Of a stretch of 46,977 bases of DNA, positions 32,407 to 39,990 are shown one piece after another. Each line of letters starts with the position of its first letter. Positions within the stretch are counted from its first letter, which is position 1. The position numbers were made by a program, and so were the translations under genes. Below the pieces are notes generated by a model. That model saw nothing but the letters and a program-made list of their open reading frames with translations, was not told the DNA's origin and did no database searches. The stretch is from Bacteroidaceae bacterium (GTDB lineage: Bacteria; Bacteroidota; Bacteroidia; Bacteroidales; Bacteroidaceae): NCBI GenBank assembly GCA_017448965.1, contig JAFSKK010000026.1, positions 1 through 46,977 of the forward strand. Reading direction: 5' to 3'.

Positions 32407-35400
32407 ATGAAGAAACTATTTACAACACTGCTTCTCGCGACAGTCTCACTGATGGGCTTCGCGCAGCAAGAATGGATTGACGTGACGGACAAATACGTCA
32501 TCAATCCGAGATTTGACAACAACGACCGAACCACAGGATGGTCGGGCACAGAATTCAGTGCCTACAACCCGTGGGAGAACGCTGAACACTACGGGAAGAA
32601 TTATGACAGCTATCAGGACATTGAAGGGCTTCCGGCAGGCAAATACCGTGTAAGCCTCAATGCTTTCTATCGCATGGGTGATACGAACTCCGACTACAAC
32701 AAATACTCTTCGGGCAACTATTCCCAATATCAGCATGCACAATTGTATGCCACATCGTCCATCAATGACTATAGCACACCCATCGTCCCCCTCTGTTCAG
32801 GCATGAACAGCTACAGTCTGGGCGGAAGCGCCAAGATGGTGGGAGGTCATGAAGAATTGGATTGGGGTACATGGACCTGGGTTATCGTTGGTGGCAGCTA
32901 TGTGCCGGACAATATGGAAGCCGCCTACTACTGGTTCAATGCCGGCAAATACAAAAACACTGTTGAATGTCAGGTGGGCAGCGACAACAAACTGAAAATC
33001 GGTATCCGTAAGCAGACCACCATCAGCGACGACTGGACCTGTCTCGACGACTGGACGCTGGAATGCTGGGGAACGGTCAATCCTGTCACCACCATCGAAC
33101 TCTCTGAGAATGACATCGAACTCTCCATCTTGGAGACTTACTATCTGACAGCCACCACCTATCCGACGGATGCCACATACCGCAATGTGAACTGGGAGTC
33201 AACAGACGCATCTATCGCCACCGTCAACAGCAAGGGAGAGATTCAAGCGGTGGGCTTCGGCACTTGCTATATCAAAGCCATCGCAAAAGACGGCAAGGGA
33301 GCAGTTGCACAATGCAAGGTGACCGTTGTCAAGAATGAACCTACTGCCGAGAATATCATCATCAATGAACTCATGGCAGCGAATGTGGATGTCTATCGCG
33401 ACCCATCACAGAACTATGGCAGTTGGGTGGAACTCTACAACCCCACCGACAAGGGTGTTTCACTGGCAGGACTCTATGTGACCGATGATGAACAGAACCT
33501 GACCAAGCACCGCCTGAGAGACGACTACGAGTCTCTGCCTCCTCATGGTTTCGCCATGCTCCACTTCGACCACTTCGAAGTGTGGACTCCGTATGCGCTC
33601 TACCAGATTGATGACAAACTGGATTGCGATGGCGGTAAAATCTTCATCACTGATGGTAAGAAAATCATCGCACAGCAAGAATATCCCAAAGCCATTTCAC
33701 GTATATCATACGCCCGCACAACGGACGGTGGAGACACGTGGATGGAAACAGGAGCACCTTCACCAGGTTACTCCAACGAGGTGAACGGAGGCTTTGCAAC
33801 AGACCAGGTAGATGCACCCATTGTGGACAAAGATGGACAACTCTTCCAGGGCAATCTCCAAATCTGTGTCAACATTCCAGCGGGTGCCACGCTGAAATAC
33901 ACCATCGACGGCACAACACCAACACTCAACAATGGCCAAGTGTCGGAAACAGGACTCTTCAACATCGACTACACAACTTGTTTCCGTTTCCGTCTGTTCA
34001 AAGATGGATATCTTCCATCCGCGGTGGTCACACGTACATATTTATATAATAACGGCAACGAACCTTTCCCCATCATCTCGGTCGTAACCGATCCCGAAGG
34101 CATCTACAGCACTGAATACGGAGTGTTCTCGTCAGGAGGCCCTTACGGACGACCCGGTAATGGTAAGAACTACAAATGCAACTGGAACATGGATTGGGAT
34201 CGCCCCGTTTCGTTCGAATATATCACCACCGACAACGAGTGTCTCGTTTCTCAAGAATGTGACTTCTCAGCCTGTGGAGGTTGGAGCCGTGGATGGGACC
34301 CCCATTCGTTCAAGCTCAAGGCTACAAAGACTTACGACTTGCAGAACTCATTCCCCGTGCAGTTCTTCGCAGAAAAGCCCTATCTCAAGAATAAGACGTT
34401 GCAAATCCGCAATGGTGGTAATGACAGCGGTTGCCGCATCAAGGACGCTGCACTCCAGCAAATCGTTGCCCGAAGCGGCATCGACATCGATTACCAGTCG
34501 TGGCAGCCTGTGCATGTTTACATCAACGGAAGCAGCCATGCCGTCATCAACATGCGCGAGCCTAACAACAAGGACTATGCTTATGCAAACTACGGCATCG
34601 ACACCGACGAGATGGATCAGTTTGAGATTTCACCCGATTCTGGCTACGTGCAGAAACGTGGAACCGACGAGGCATTCCTCCGTCTGGTGAGCCTCAGCGC
34701 AAAAGCAACCAACGAGAGCACCTATGAAGAGATATGCCAATTGGTTGACATGAACGAGTTCATCAACTATATGGCCGCAGAACTCTATCTGTCAGGAAAC
34801 GACTGGCCTCGCAACAATGTGAAGGGCTTCCGCGATCAGAACAACGGAAAGTTCCGTTTCGTCCTGTTCGACCTCGACGGTGCTTTCGGATCATCCAATC
34901 CTTTCGACTATTTCTTCGGCAGGGAATACCACACTTTCGACAGGTTGTATGGCATCAATTATGCTACTGGCGAAAACATCGACGGTACATCCCTCACCTT
35001 ACAAATCAAATTAGTCACCATGTTTAAGAATCTGCTGCAGAATGCCACATTCCGCAAAAGATTCATCGACACGTATTCCATCATGGGTGGTTCAGTATTC
35101 CAACCCGACAAGGTGCAGTCCATCGTTGATGAGATGAGCAATTACCTCAGTCAGGGTGGATATGTAGATCCCAGAAGCACAGCCAATAACCTCAAGAGCA
35201 CGCTGACAGCCAGCTACAACAGCAACAGAATGACGCAGCTGAAGGAGCGTTCGGAGATGAAGCTTTCCACCACCGCAAAGATTACCGCCAATCTGTCAGT
35301 CAACCATCCAGACGCAAAGATTATGCTGAACGACATCGAGATACCTTATTCTCGATTTAACGGTTATGTATTCGCACCTGCCAAGATCAAGGCCGTAGCT

Positions 35401-36816
35401 CCTGCTGGCTACCGTTTCGTCGGATGGAGCAAGCCTGTGGACGGAACTCAGGCGACCCTCTTCGCTGCTGGCACCAAATGGAGTTACTACGATGGCGGTT
35501 CGCTGGATGGCGAAGACTGGACAGCGAAAAACTATGACATCACAGGGTGGAAGTCGGGGTCTGCCATCATCGGTTACGACTACAACAATATGCATCCCGA
35601 CATCACAACCAGCGATGTGACAGGCAATCTCTCCACTTACTACTTCCGCAAGACATTCAATGTCACCAACACACCTGCTTCCACAGATGTTTACACGCTC
35701 GACTTCACCATCGACGACGGTATGGTGGTGTACGTCAATGGTCATGAAGCTGGACGCTACAACATGCCTTCAGGCACAGTCAAATACGACACCTTTGCAT
35801 CCAGTTATGCACCTGACAACCCAGATACGGGCACTCTCGAGTTGAATCCATCCTTCTTCCAGAAGGGCAGTAATGTGATTGCAGTTGAAGTACACAATAA
35901 CAGCACTGGTTCCACCGACATCATGTGGAACGCATCGCTCACAGTCACTACCGAATCCAGCGATGGCAGCACCTTCGTCTCCACCAACGAGGAATACACA
36001 CTGCCGCTTTCGGGCACACAGAAACTCAGAGCCTGCTTCGAGCAAGTATCTGAAGAAGAAATGCTGGCAGAAGGTATCACGCCCGTACGCATCAACGAGG
36101 TGGGTGCAGCCAACTCCATGTACGTGAACGACTACTTTAAGAAGAACGACTGGATTGAGTTGTACAACACCACCGACGAAGACATCGACATCGCAGGCAT
36201 GTACATCTCCGACAATGTGAAGAAACCCAACAAGTATCAGGTGCCTTCCAACGATGCGACCCTCAACACCATCATTCCTGCTCGTGGCTTCAAGATTATC
36301 TGGTGTGACAAGCTGAACAACACCACCGAAATTCACACCAACTTCAAACTCGAAGCCGCTGGTGGAGATGTCATCATCAGCACCAAGGACTACAACGACG
36401 TTCTCACATACGATGTTCACACGGGCATTCAGAGCTTCGGACGTTATCCAGATGGTTCCAACGACACTTACGTGATGAACATTCCGACTATTGCAGAGAG
36501 CAACCAGATTGGCTACTACGACACCCTGTATATCGCACCGCAACCAGAACCCGACGAAATCCGCTCCTACACGAAGGAAGGCGGCATCACCATCGCTTAT
36601 GTGGGTGGTGTGGTTAACGTGAAGAGCGAAGACTCGCCCATCCGACAAGTCAACATCTACAACACATCTGGCCTGTCAGCGAAAGGCACCCAGTTCAGCC
36701 GCTCCAACGATCACTTCGTCAGCGTAGCTGTGTCAACACTCCCACGAGGCATTTATATTGCCACTGCCACCACCGAAGATGGCGATGAATGCCACATCAA
36801 ATTCATCATAAAGTAA
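32407..36816 (+). CDS. Large secreted CotH-kinase / lamin-tail protein
   Basis: The 1469-residue protein has a signal peptide (LFTTLLLATVSLMGFA). Domains, by position: carbohydrate-binding-like N-terminus (25-225), bacterial Ig-like BIG2 (228-310, VTVVK end), lamin-tail domain 1 (317-440, INELMAANVDVY), chitobiase/Fn3-like (471-550, YTIDGTTPT), CotH kinase-like region (about 555-945, with FRFVLFDLDGAFGSS, Asp 822 and 824), an unassigned region with a beta-sandwich (about 1080-1180), lamin-tail domain 2 (1225-1340, RINEVGAANSMY) and a C-terminal strand domain (about 1400-1469, RGIYIATAT) like type IX secretion tails. CotH kinases phosphorylate proteins; here the target is unknown. Stands alone between DUF4421 and galE. 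Confidence 0.85.
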   Translation: MKKLFTTLLLATVSLMGFAQQEWIDVTDKYVINPRFDNNDRTTGWSGTEFSAYNPWENAEHYGKNYDSYQDIEGLPAGKYRVSLNAFYRMGDTNSDYNKYSSGNYSQYQHAQLYATSSINDYSTPIVPLCSGMNSYSLGGSAKMVGGHEELDWGTWTWVIVGGSYVPDNMEAAYYWFNAGKYKNTVECQVGSDNKLKIGIRKQTTISDDWTCLDDWTLECWGTVNPVTTIELSENDIELSILETYYLTATTYPTDATYRNVNWESTDASIATVNSKGEIQAVGFGTCYIKAIAKDGKGAVAQCKVTVVKNEPTAENIIINELMAANVDVYRDPSQNYGSWVELYNPTDKGVSLAGLYVTDDEQNLTKHRLRDDYESLPPHGFAMLHFDHFEVWTPYALYQIDDKLDCDGGKIFITDGKKIIAQQEYPKAISRISYARTTDGGDTWMETGAPSPGYSNEVNGGFATDQVDAPIVDKDGQLFQGNLQICVNIPAGATLKYTIDGTTPTLNNGQVSETGLFNIDYTTCFRFRLFKDGYLPSAVVTRTYLYNNGNEPFPIISVVTDPEGIYSTEYGVFSSGGPYGRPGNGKNYKCNWNMDWDRPVSFEYITTDNECLVSQECDFSACGGWSRGWDPHSFKLKATKTYDLQNSFPVQFFAEKPYLKNKTLQIRNGGNDSGCRIKDAALQQIVARSGIDIDYQSWQPVHVYINGSSHAVINMREPNNKDYAYANYGIDTDEMDQFEISPDSGYVQKRGTDEAFLRLVSLSAKATNESTYEEICQLVDMNEFINYMAAELYLSGNDWPRNNVKGFRDQNNGKFRFVLFDLDGAFGSSNPFDYFFGREYHTFDRLYGINYATGENIDGTSLTLQIKLVTMFKNLLQNATFRKRFIDTYSIMGGSVFQPDKVQSIVDEMSNYLSQGGYVDPRSTANNLKSTLTASYNSNRMTQLKERSEMKLSTTAKITANLSVNHPDAKIMLNDIEIPYSRFNGYVFAPAKIKAVAPAGYRFVGWSKPVDGTQATLFAAGTKWSYYDGGSLDGEDWTAKNYDITGWKSGSAIIGYDYNNMHPDITTSDVTGNLSTYYFRKTFNVTNTPASTDVYTLDFTIDDGMVVYVNGHEAGRYNMPSGTVKYDTFASSYAPDNPDTGTLELNPSFFQKGSNVIAVEVHNNSTGSTDIMWNASLTVTTESSDGSTFVSTNEEYTLPLSGTQKLRACFEQVSEEEMLAEGITPVRINEVGAANSMYVNDYFKKNDWIELYNTTDEDIDIAGMYISDNVKKPNKYQVPSNDATLNTIIPARGFKIIWCDKLNNTTEIHTNFKLEAAGGDVIISTKDYNDVLTYDVHTGIQSFGRYPDGSNDTYVMNIPTIAESNQIGYYDTLYIAPQPEPDEIRSYTKEGGITIAYVGGVVNVKSEDSPIRQVNIYNTSGLSAKGTQFSRSNDHFVSVAVSTLPRGIYIATATTEDGDECHIKFIIK

Positions 36817-36899
36817 GAAAAAAAGGCTTTTTTTTACAAAAAGTGCATTTTCTTCAAAAATAAACACCTGACAAGAGGTGAAGAATGAATCTTTTGTTT

Positions 36900-36907
36900 T
36901 ATATTTG
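36900..36907 (+). promoter_or_regulatory. -7 box for galE
   Basis: TATATTTG, followed by a leader of about 80 bases. The -33 box is not clear. A small hairpin CACCT/AGGTG lies at 36867-36882. Confidence 0.5.
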
Positions 36908-36991
36908 CAACACCACAAGCAAAGGAACACGAAGATACGTTCTTCACCCCTTAAGTTTGGAAACACTAATTATTAAACTTACACATAACAC

Positions 36992-38026
36992 ATGAAAGAG
37001 ACAATTCTCGTGACCGGCGGAACAGGTTTCATCGGCTCACACACCACAGTGGAACTCCAGCAGGCTGGCTACGACGTGGTCATCATCGACAACTTATCTA
37101 ACTCAAACGCATCTGTGGTTGACGGCATCGAGAAAATCACAGGCATTCGTCCCGCTTTCGAGAAAGTGGACCTCAACGACTTTGCCTCAACGGAAGCCGT
37201 CTTCAAGAAATACCCCATCAAAGGCTGCATCCATTTTGCTGCCTCCAAGGCTGTAGGCGAATCGGTGGAAAAACCACTGCTCTACTACCGCAACAATCTC
37301 AACTCGCTGATGAACGTACTTGAGCTCATGGTCAAGTATGGCGGCAAGGGCATCATTTTCTCATCATCCTGCACCGTCTATGGTCAGCCTACCGAGGAGA
37401 ATCTTCCAGTGACCGAACAGGCACCCATCCAGAAGGCACTCTCTCCTTATGGCAACACCAAGCAAATCAACGAGGAAATCATTCAGGACTACATCCACTC
37501 GGGTGCTCCCATCAAGTCCGTCATTCTTCGCTACTTCAACCCCATCGGCGCACACCCATCTGCACTCATCGGCGAGTTGCCAAATGGCGTGCCCATGAAC
37601 CTCATACCATTCGTTACTCAGACTGCTATCGGCATCCGCAAGCAACTGAAGATTTTCGGCAACGACTACAACACGCCCGACAAGACTTGCATCCGCGACT
37701 ACATCTATGTGGTGGATCTCGCCAAGGCTCACGTCAAGGCCATGCAGCGTGTGCTCGAACAGGAGACTGACCCTGTTGAGGTGTTCAACATCGGTACAGG
37801 TCACGGCTACTCAACGCTGGAGATTGTCGAGGGTTTCGAAAAAGCAACAGGCGTAAAACTCCCATGGGAGTATGCACCACGTCGCGAGGGCGACATCGAA
37901 GCCATCTGGGGCAATGTGGACAAAGCCAACAAGGTGCTCGGATGGAGTGCCGACACCCCGCTCGACGACATTCTGCGTTCAGCGTGGAAATGGCAAGAGA
38001 AACTCCGCGCCGACGGTATACAGTAA
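36992..38026 (+). CDS. galE: UDP-glucose 4-epimerase
   Basis: Interconverts UDP-glucose and UDP-galactose for surface polysaccharides and galactose use. The 344-residue extended SDR has the NAD-binding TGGTGFIGS (about 7-15), NLSNSN near 36-41, SSSCTVYG near 124-131 and the YGNTK catalytic Tyr/Lys motif near 153-157. The C-terminal substrate part includes ICIRDYIYVVDLAKAH-like FNIGTG. Length is standard. Confidence 0.96.
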   Translation: MKETILVTGGTGFIGSHTTVELQQAGYDVVIIDNLSNSNASVVDGIEKITGIRPAFEKVDLNDFASTEAVFKKYPIKGCIHFAASKAVGESVEKPLLYYRNNLNSLMNVLELMVKYGGKGIIFSSSCTVYGQPTEENLPVTEQAPIQKALSPYGNTKQINEEIIQDYIHSGAPIKSVILRYFNPIGAHPSALIGELPNGVPMNLIPFVTQTAIGIRKQLKIFGNDYNTPDKTCIRDYIYVVDLAKAHVKAMQRVLEQETDPVEVFNIGTGHGYSTLEIVEGFEKATGVKLPWEYAPRREGDIEAIWGNVDKANKVLGWSADTPLDDILRSAWKWQEKLRADGIQ

Positions 38027-38032
38027 ACATCT

Positions 38033-38077
38033 AACGCATCGGGGGTCACCCTGATGCGTTCCAGAACAACGTTCTGG
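38033..38077 (+). other. Two adjacent hairpins after galE
   Basis: AACGCATC/GATGCGTT (38033-38040 and 38053-38060, with an inner GGG/CCC) and CCAGAAC/GTTCTGG (38061-38067 and 38071-38077). No T-run follows, so they are structures of the galE 3' region rather than terminators. Confidence 0.55.
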
Positions 38078-38123
38078 GTAAAACCAGAACCGTTTGTCGT
38101 GTTTTATTTTGTGTTTGTGTTGT

Positions 38124-38162
38124 GGCTATTCTTTTTCGTGAGAAACGGGGTAGCCCTTTTTT
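38124..38162 (+). terminator. Likely galE terminator
   Basis: GGCTATTC and GGGGTAGCC (38124-38131 and 38147-38155) form a wobble-containing stem, followed by C and TTTTTT (38157-38162). Confidence 0.65.
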
Positions 38163-38198
38163 ATTGACTCATTTTCTATCAATTCAGAGACACACAAA

Positions 38199-38243
38199 AG
38201 CCCATTCGAGGAGAACGAAACACCCCTCAAATGGCAACGGGCT
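38199..38243. other. Structured intergenic region
   Basis: CATTCGAGG (38203-38211) pairs with CCTCAAATG (38225-38233), one mismatch, inside an outer AGCCC/GGGCT (38199-38203, 38239-38243). Together with nearby GGTAAC/GTTGCC near 38308 it makes the 376-base gap between galE and ompH unusually folded; a small RNA is possible but unproven. Confidence 0.4.
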
Positions 38244-38344
38244 TCCCTATTAATAGACAACGAGGAAACCAATCAATCAGAAACGGAGAAATCAATGGAG
38301 TGGTAACGGCGTTGCCTTTACAGCATCAATGTGTGTCATCATAA

Positions 38345-38386
38345 CAAACAGCGGGTCAAACAAAATCTTGTTTAACCCGCTGTTTG
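38345..38386 (-). terminator. Hairpin terminating the OmpH-family gene
   Basis: CAAACAGCGGGT (38345-38356) and ACCCGCTGTTTG (38375-38386) pair over 12 bases, extended by CAAACAA/TTGTTTA with one mismatch. It is just downstream of the ompH stop. No long T-run follows on the minus strand, so termination may rely on the stem. Confidence 0.65.
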
Positions 38387-38402
38387 AAAGTAATTCTTTC
38401 AG

Positions 38403-39041
38403 TTATTTCTTGTCCTTCTTCTCGTCCTTCTTGGGAGCATCCTTCTCATAACGCTTGTTCAAGGCCTTCACCACCTCGTCCGTCACGTCGTAAGCCTCGT
38501 TGGCATACAACACATTGTCAATGCCCGACGACTTGCAGAGAATGAAGTCATAACCCTTCTCCTTCGCATACGACTTCGTGAAGTTCTGAATCGTGTCAGT
38601 CAACGCCTGGAACTCCTTCTGGTACTCCTCCTGCAACGAATTGCTCAGACGAGTCTGCAAGTCCTGCAAATCCTGCTGCAACTTAGCCAGACGAGCCTGC
38701 TCAGCCTCAAACTGCTGCTGCGTGAACTGGTTGCTCTGATACTTGCGGTTGAACTCCTGCATCTGCGCCGTGAAAGCCTTACCCTTCGAATTGATGGTGC
38801 TCTCGGCATTCGCACGCTTCTTGGTGAATTCATCTTCAAGATCCTTGCACTTCTGATACTGCGACGTCAGCGTATCAATCAGCACGTATGCAATCTTGTA
38901 ATTCTGACCCTTCGACTCCACAGCCTTAGCAGGCGTGGCAGCGCTCGAAGGTTCCTCATTCGTGTTGGTGCATGAAACAACCGAAGCAGCCACAGCACCC
39001 ATCATAAGTCCACAAAGGACAAGTGTAAAAGTTTTTTTCAT
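38403..39041 (-). CDS. OmpH/Skp-family periplasmic chaperone lipoprotein
   Basis: The 212-residue protein has a lipoprotein signal (LVLCGLMMGAVAASVVSC; Cys 24). The body is a long coiled coil (about 50-190) rich in Glu, Lys and Gln, with KIAYVLIDTLTSQYQKCKDLEDEF at 48-71 and LCKSSGIDNVLYANEAYDVT near 165-185, the Skp/OmpH layout. A final Lys/Asp-rich tail (KDEKKDKK) is present. Skp guides unfolded outer-membrane proteins; lipid anchoring is a variation. The small membrane-protein gene on the same strand lies 32 bases upstream. Confidence 0.88.
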   Translation of the reverse strand: MKKTFTLVLCGLMMGAVAASVVSCTNTNEEPSSAATPAKAVESKGQNYKIAYVLIDTLTSQYQKCKDLEDEFTKKRANAESTINSKGKAFTAQMQEFNRKYQSNQFTQQQFEAEQARLAKLQQDLQDLQTRLSNSLQEEYQKEFQALTDTIQNFTKSYAKEKGYDFILCKSSGIDNVLYANEAYDVTDEVVKALNKRYEKDAPKKDEKKDKK

Positions 39042-39073
39042 ATCTAATGTTTAAATGTTCTCTATCTCAATTT

Positions 39074-39286
39074 TCAACTTTCAACCTCATTCACCGCAAA
39101 ACGCGACGGATGCCGCATCGCAAAATCCTGACTCTGCACACAGGTCACCCCACGCTTGCGCATCTCCTTCGACTGGCTCACATGCGTCTTCACAAAACGC
39201 CCGTTCTTCTTCAGCAAGATACGGACACTCAGCAAAAGCACCGCCACCCCAACAATGATGACACATAAAATCACAGTCTTCACCAT
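39074..39286 (-). CDS. Small single-span membrane protein
   Basis: From the ATG at 39286 it is 70 residues, with a membrane helix at about 3-22 (TVILCVIIVGVAVLLLSV) followed by RILLKKNGRFVKTHV and GVTCVQSQDFAMRH. The KxGRF...H...G..C.QSQD pattern is known to me from small Bacteroidales membrane proteins of unknown function. An upstream in-frame ATG (39322) would add a 12-residue non-membrane leader; the later start is preferred. It is read toward and just before the OmpH-family gene. Confidence 0.65.
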   Translation of the reverse strand: MVKTVILCVIIVGVAVLLLSVRILLKKNGRFVKTHVSQSKEMRKRGVTCVQSQDFAMRHPSRFAVNEVES

Positions 39287-39313
39287 AAAATTCCTATCTT
39301 TCGTTTCGCACAA

Positions 39314-39380
39314 GGTACTCATGTTCGGAAAAACTCAAATAAACCTGGTATTTTCGCTCACTAAATCGTACCTTTGCAGC
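39314..39380 (+). repeat. Dispersed promoter-bearing repeat, copy B
   Basis: Matches 321-386 (see copy A). The -7 box TACCTTTG (39369-39376) is kept, but the -33 box has become CTG with a 21-base spacer, so promoter strength is probably reduced. It precedes the gene at 39471 by about 90 bases. Confidence 0.7.
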
Positions 39381-39470
39381 CAAATCGATTGCAAAGATAA
39401 GTGTTAAAAAGTTTGCCGCTACCCCCAAGCCCCGTTTTTTAACCTTATTTATGATAAAATACACCATTTT

Positions 39471-39758
39471 ATGGACAAAACACATTCATCCATACCTTTT
39501 CCCGTACACATCAGCGTGGAAAACAGCAGCGACACCATCAGCGCCACCACCCTGCTCAAGCAGTTTATCGAGCAAGCCTCACAACGCTACCAGCTCACCC
39601 TCATCGCCCCACCCTCTGGTACTCACCAGCAAGCCGATGCCATCATCTCCGTACCCTTCCCCCACCGCGAACACATCCGCATCGACTTCAACATCTTCGC
39701 CTCCGACATGGAAGACCTCCACGGCCCCCACTTCTACTTCCACATGGAAAGCGCCTGA
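39471..39758 (+). CDS. Small protein of unknown function
   Basis: The 95-residue product has no signal peptide or membrane span. It reads like an alternating alpha/beta protein: SIPFPVHISVENS, a helix TLLKQFIEQASQRYQL, then HREHIRIDFNIFASDMEDL and YFHMES. I recognise no family. The promoter-bearing repeat at 39314-39380 lies upstream; repeat-rich DNA follows. Coding is supported by frame length and upstream signal only. Confidence 0.5.
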   Translation: MDKTHSSIPFPVHISVENSSDTISATTLLKQFIEQASQRYQLTLIAPPSGTHQQADAIISVPFPHREHIRIDFNIFASDMEDLHGPHFYFHMESA

Positions 39759-39821
39759 CCCCTAACTGCCCACTCCAAACTTCTCACTCCTAACTCATCC
39801 TCGCCTCCACTAAGCTCATGG

Positions 39822-39846
39822 GCCTAACGGCGTTACCCTCGTGAGC
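39822..39846. repeat. Dispersed 25-base intergenic repeat, copy 2
   Basis: GCCTAACGGCGTT... to CTCGTGAGC, three differences from 17449-17473. Both are followed by a CGACGTT motif. The 232-base gap before the first TPR gene also contains T- and C-rich text with no other feature seen apart from the promoter at 39922. Confidence 0.6.
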
Positions 39847-39921
39847 TTTTCGACGTTAAGCCCACCTGCGCAACGGGCTTGCACTTTCAGTCCTCCCACC
39901 AAACAAAAAAACGCCCCACCC

Positions 39922-39953
39922 TTTGTCTTTTTCAAAAAACAACCGTATATTTG
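39922..39953 (+). promoter_or_regulatory. Promoter of TPR gene 1
   Basis: TTTG (39922-39925), 20 bases, TATATTTG (39946-39953). Predicted leader about 31 bases. This sequence differs from the duplicated promoter cassette of TPR genes 2 and 4. Confidence 0.75.
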
Positions 39954-39990
39954 CACACGGAAAAACTAAACCTAAACGCCTATACCTCTT

